This document shows, one piece after another, positions 50,324-51,542 of a stretch of DNA of 51,542 nt. The position numbers and the translations under genes were made by a program. The notes under the pieces are model-generated. The model had not been told where the DNA came from. It did not search any database and worked only from the letters and a program-made list of their open reading frames with translations. Location: the NCBI GenBank assembly GCA_027487795.1, contig JAIYCX010000041.1, forward strand, positions 1 to 51,542. The letters run 5' to 3'. The stretch is from Pseudomonadota bacterium. GTDB taxonomy: Bacteria > Bdellovibrionota_C > UBA2361 > SZUA-149 > DAOLCO01. How positions within the stretch are numbered: the first letter of the stretch is position 1; every line of letters starts with the position of its first letter.

Positions 50324-51394
50324 GTGCTGGGTTTATTAGCTAAATTTAGATTATATTTCTTAATTACGATAACTATTTTCTCGACTAAACTTCTCACGAA
50401 TAATGTGCTTGCAGAAGCTCCTAGGTCAGATCTCGAACAGAAAATTATTTCTGTATACAAGACTGCTAGTAAAGCAGTTGTAAACTTAAGTATTAAAACA
50501 ATTCAACAAGACTTATTTTTTCCAGTAACTTCTGAAGGCTCAGGCTCTGGTGCAATTATAGATGCCGAAAAAGGAATTATCGCGACCAACTTTCATGTCA
50601 TAAAAGATGCTGATCAAGTGCAGGCGACTTTATCTGATGGTAAAAGTTATGATGTGGTTTTGATTGGTCAAGATAGAGATAATGAACTTGCATTATTAAA
50701 ACTGGTTGATCCACCTGAGACTCTTACTGAAATTGAATTAGGAAATTCTTCTTCTTTAGAAGTAGGACAAAGCGTTTTAGCAATAGGTAGTCCCTTTGGT
50801 TTGCAAAGAACTCTAACTCAAGGAATTATTTCAAGTTTAGGTAGAACAATTAGAAGCGATAGAGGTGTTTTAATTGAGGATATAATTCAAACTGATGCTG
50901 CAATTAATCCTGGAAACTCAGGTGGACCTCTTTTAGATACAGAAGGAAAACTTATTGGTTTAAATACTGCGATACTTAGTAAGTCTGGAGACTACGCAGG
51001 TATTGGCTTTGCCATACCTTCTGATTATATAAAAAGAGCACTGCCTCAATTATTAAAATACGGGAAAGTACTTCGACCTAAAATTGGTGCAGTCTTTGGA
51101 GATACTGAATACGGAGTTGCTATTTTAGCAGTAAAGCCAAATAGCCCAGCAGATATAGCTGGTCTTGAAGGTGCGCAGCGCATAATAAAATCAGGTGCAT
51201 TTATAAGACAAGTATTTGACTTATCAGAAGCGGATTTTATTTTAGAAGTAAATGATCAGAAGATTAACAGTAAAGATGATTTAAATAGCGCCATTTCAAA
51301 ATCTGTAACATCTGAAAAAATTAAACTTTTAACTAGAAAAGGTGTTAATAATAAAAACAAAACACTAGTTTTTATTCAGCCTGTATTGGAATAA
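50324..51394 (+). CDS. HtrA/DegP-type periplasmic serine protease
   Basis: A trypsin-like protease with one C-terminal PDZ domain (356 aa), in size and plan like DegS or a short HtrA. A hydrophobic N-terminal segment (residues about 8-28) is a signal or anchor. The catalytic triad is visible: His in TNFHVI, Asp in DNELALLKL and Ser in GNSGGPLL. The PDZ domain covers about residues 260-350 (VKPNSPADIAGL). It likely handles misfolded envelope proteins. The start is GTG at 50324, with GGGAGG six bases upstream. Confidence 0.93.
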   Translation: MLGLLAKFRLYFLITITIFSTKLLTNNVLAEAPRSDLEQKIISVYKTASKAVVNLSIKTIQQDLFFPVTSEGSGSGAIIDAEKGIIATNFHVIKDADQVQATLSDGKSYDVVLIGQDRDNELALLKLVDPPETLTEIELGNSSSLEVGQSVLAIGSPFGLQRTLTQGIISSLGRTIRSDRGVLIEDIIQTDAAINPGNSGGPLLDTEGKLIGLNTAILSKSGDYAGIGFAIPSDYIKRALPQLLKYGKVLRPKIGAVFGDTEYGVAILAVKPNSPADIAGLEGAQRIIKSGAFIRQVFDLSEADFILEVNDQKINSKDDLNSAISKSVTSEKIKLLTRKGVNNKNKTLVFIQPVLE

Positions 51395-51504
51395 AAGAAA
51401 ATTAAGTTTTTCTTGCAAATCTATCTAAATTTTCGCGATAACTAAAAGCCTAGTAGCTTAACCTTAATACTTAGCACTAAGCTTAACTTAATTATTTTGC
51501 GAAA

Positions 51505-51542
51505 ATGTCCTATCTTCCAAGAATAGAAACGGATCAATATTG
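51505..51542 (+). CDS. Possible partial gene cut by the window end
   Basis: An ATG at 51505 opens a frame that runs to the window end, beginning MSYLPRIETDQY. No clear ribosome binding site precedes it. The 110 nt before it hold a weak A/T hairpin after the protease stop and short direct repeats of GCTTAAC. Too short to identify. Confidence 0.35.
   Translation, partial: MSYLPRIETDQY

Overview
The window is about 51.5 kb of AT-rich DNA from a Gram-negative, motile bacterium using the standard bacterial code. The envelope is double-membraned: there are two outer-membrane beta-barrels, several lipoproteins and the heptose nucleotidyltransferase RfaE2. Motility is shown by a flagellin, a chemoreceptor with CheW and a CheY-like regulator. 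prfC, cmoA/cmoB, an RlmM-like methyltransferase, mutL-miaA and DUF3617 point to a proteobacterial or deltaproteobacteria-like lineage (for example Bdellovibrionota or SAR324). That placement is inference; there is no rRNA here to settle it.

Layout. 0-1.6 kb: an orphan helical protein with its own terminator and a long inverted repeat. 1.6-8.6 kb: prfC, then a TroABCD-type manganese/zinc ABC transporter operon headed by an outer-membrane barrel and divergent from mntR, with a palindromic MntR-box-like operator between them. 8.7-15.2 kb: an orphan gene, a periplasmic glutathione peroxidase, and a minus-strand operon of PP2C phosphatase, FHA protein, Ser/Thr kinase and CpaE/TadZ-like ATPase. 15.3-19.1 kb: RlmM-like methyltransferase, chemoreceptor, CheW. 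19.1-26.3 kb: rlpA-trpC-yihY, tRNA-Cys(GCA), a large glycosyltransferase, and cmoB divergent from cmoA. 26.3-36.0 kb: an accessory stretch of single genes separated by hairpins and repeats: TrmB-like regulator, unknown protein, response regulator, outer-membrane barrel plus His-rich lipoprotein, two near-identical membrane-protein units bracketing a VapBC-like toxin-antitoxin pair, serine hydrolase and YjdM. 36.0-51.5 kb: housekeeping and envelope genes: DUF3617 protein, binding protein, anti-sigma-like ATPase, flagellin, thiol and sulfur-transfer proteins (sseA-type, sufE), RRM protein, DUF4397-like lipoprotein, isolated nuoA, acyl-CoA synthetase, disordered RGG protein, rfaE2-mutL-miaA-accA, and an HtrA-type protease.

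The most unusual signal is a pair of large hairpin elements (26307-26472 and 32778-32930). They share four conserved core blocks, but their 27-nt outer arms are unrelated in sequence and each self-complementary. A third big hairpin with 27-nt arms (35854-36000) abuts a stop codon. I cannot identify this family. Other points of interest are the twin membrane-protein units around the toxin-antitoxin pair, a 15-bp duplication that rewired the toxin-antitoxin junction, the permease fused to a decayed metal-sensor domain, and three sigma-28-like promoters that may tie the kinase/phosphatase operon to motility.
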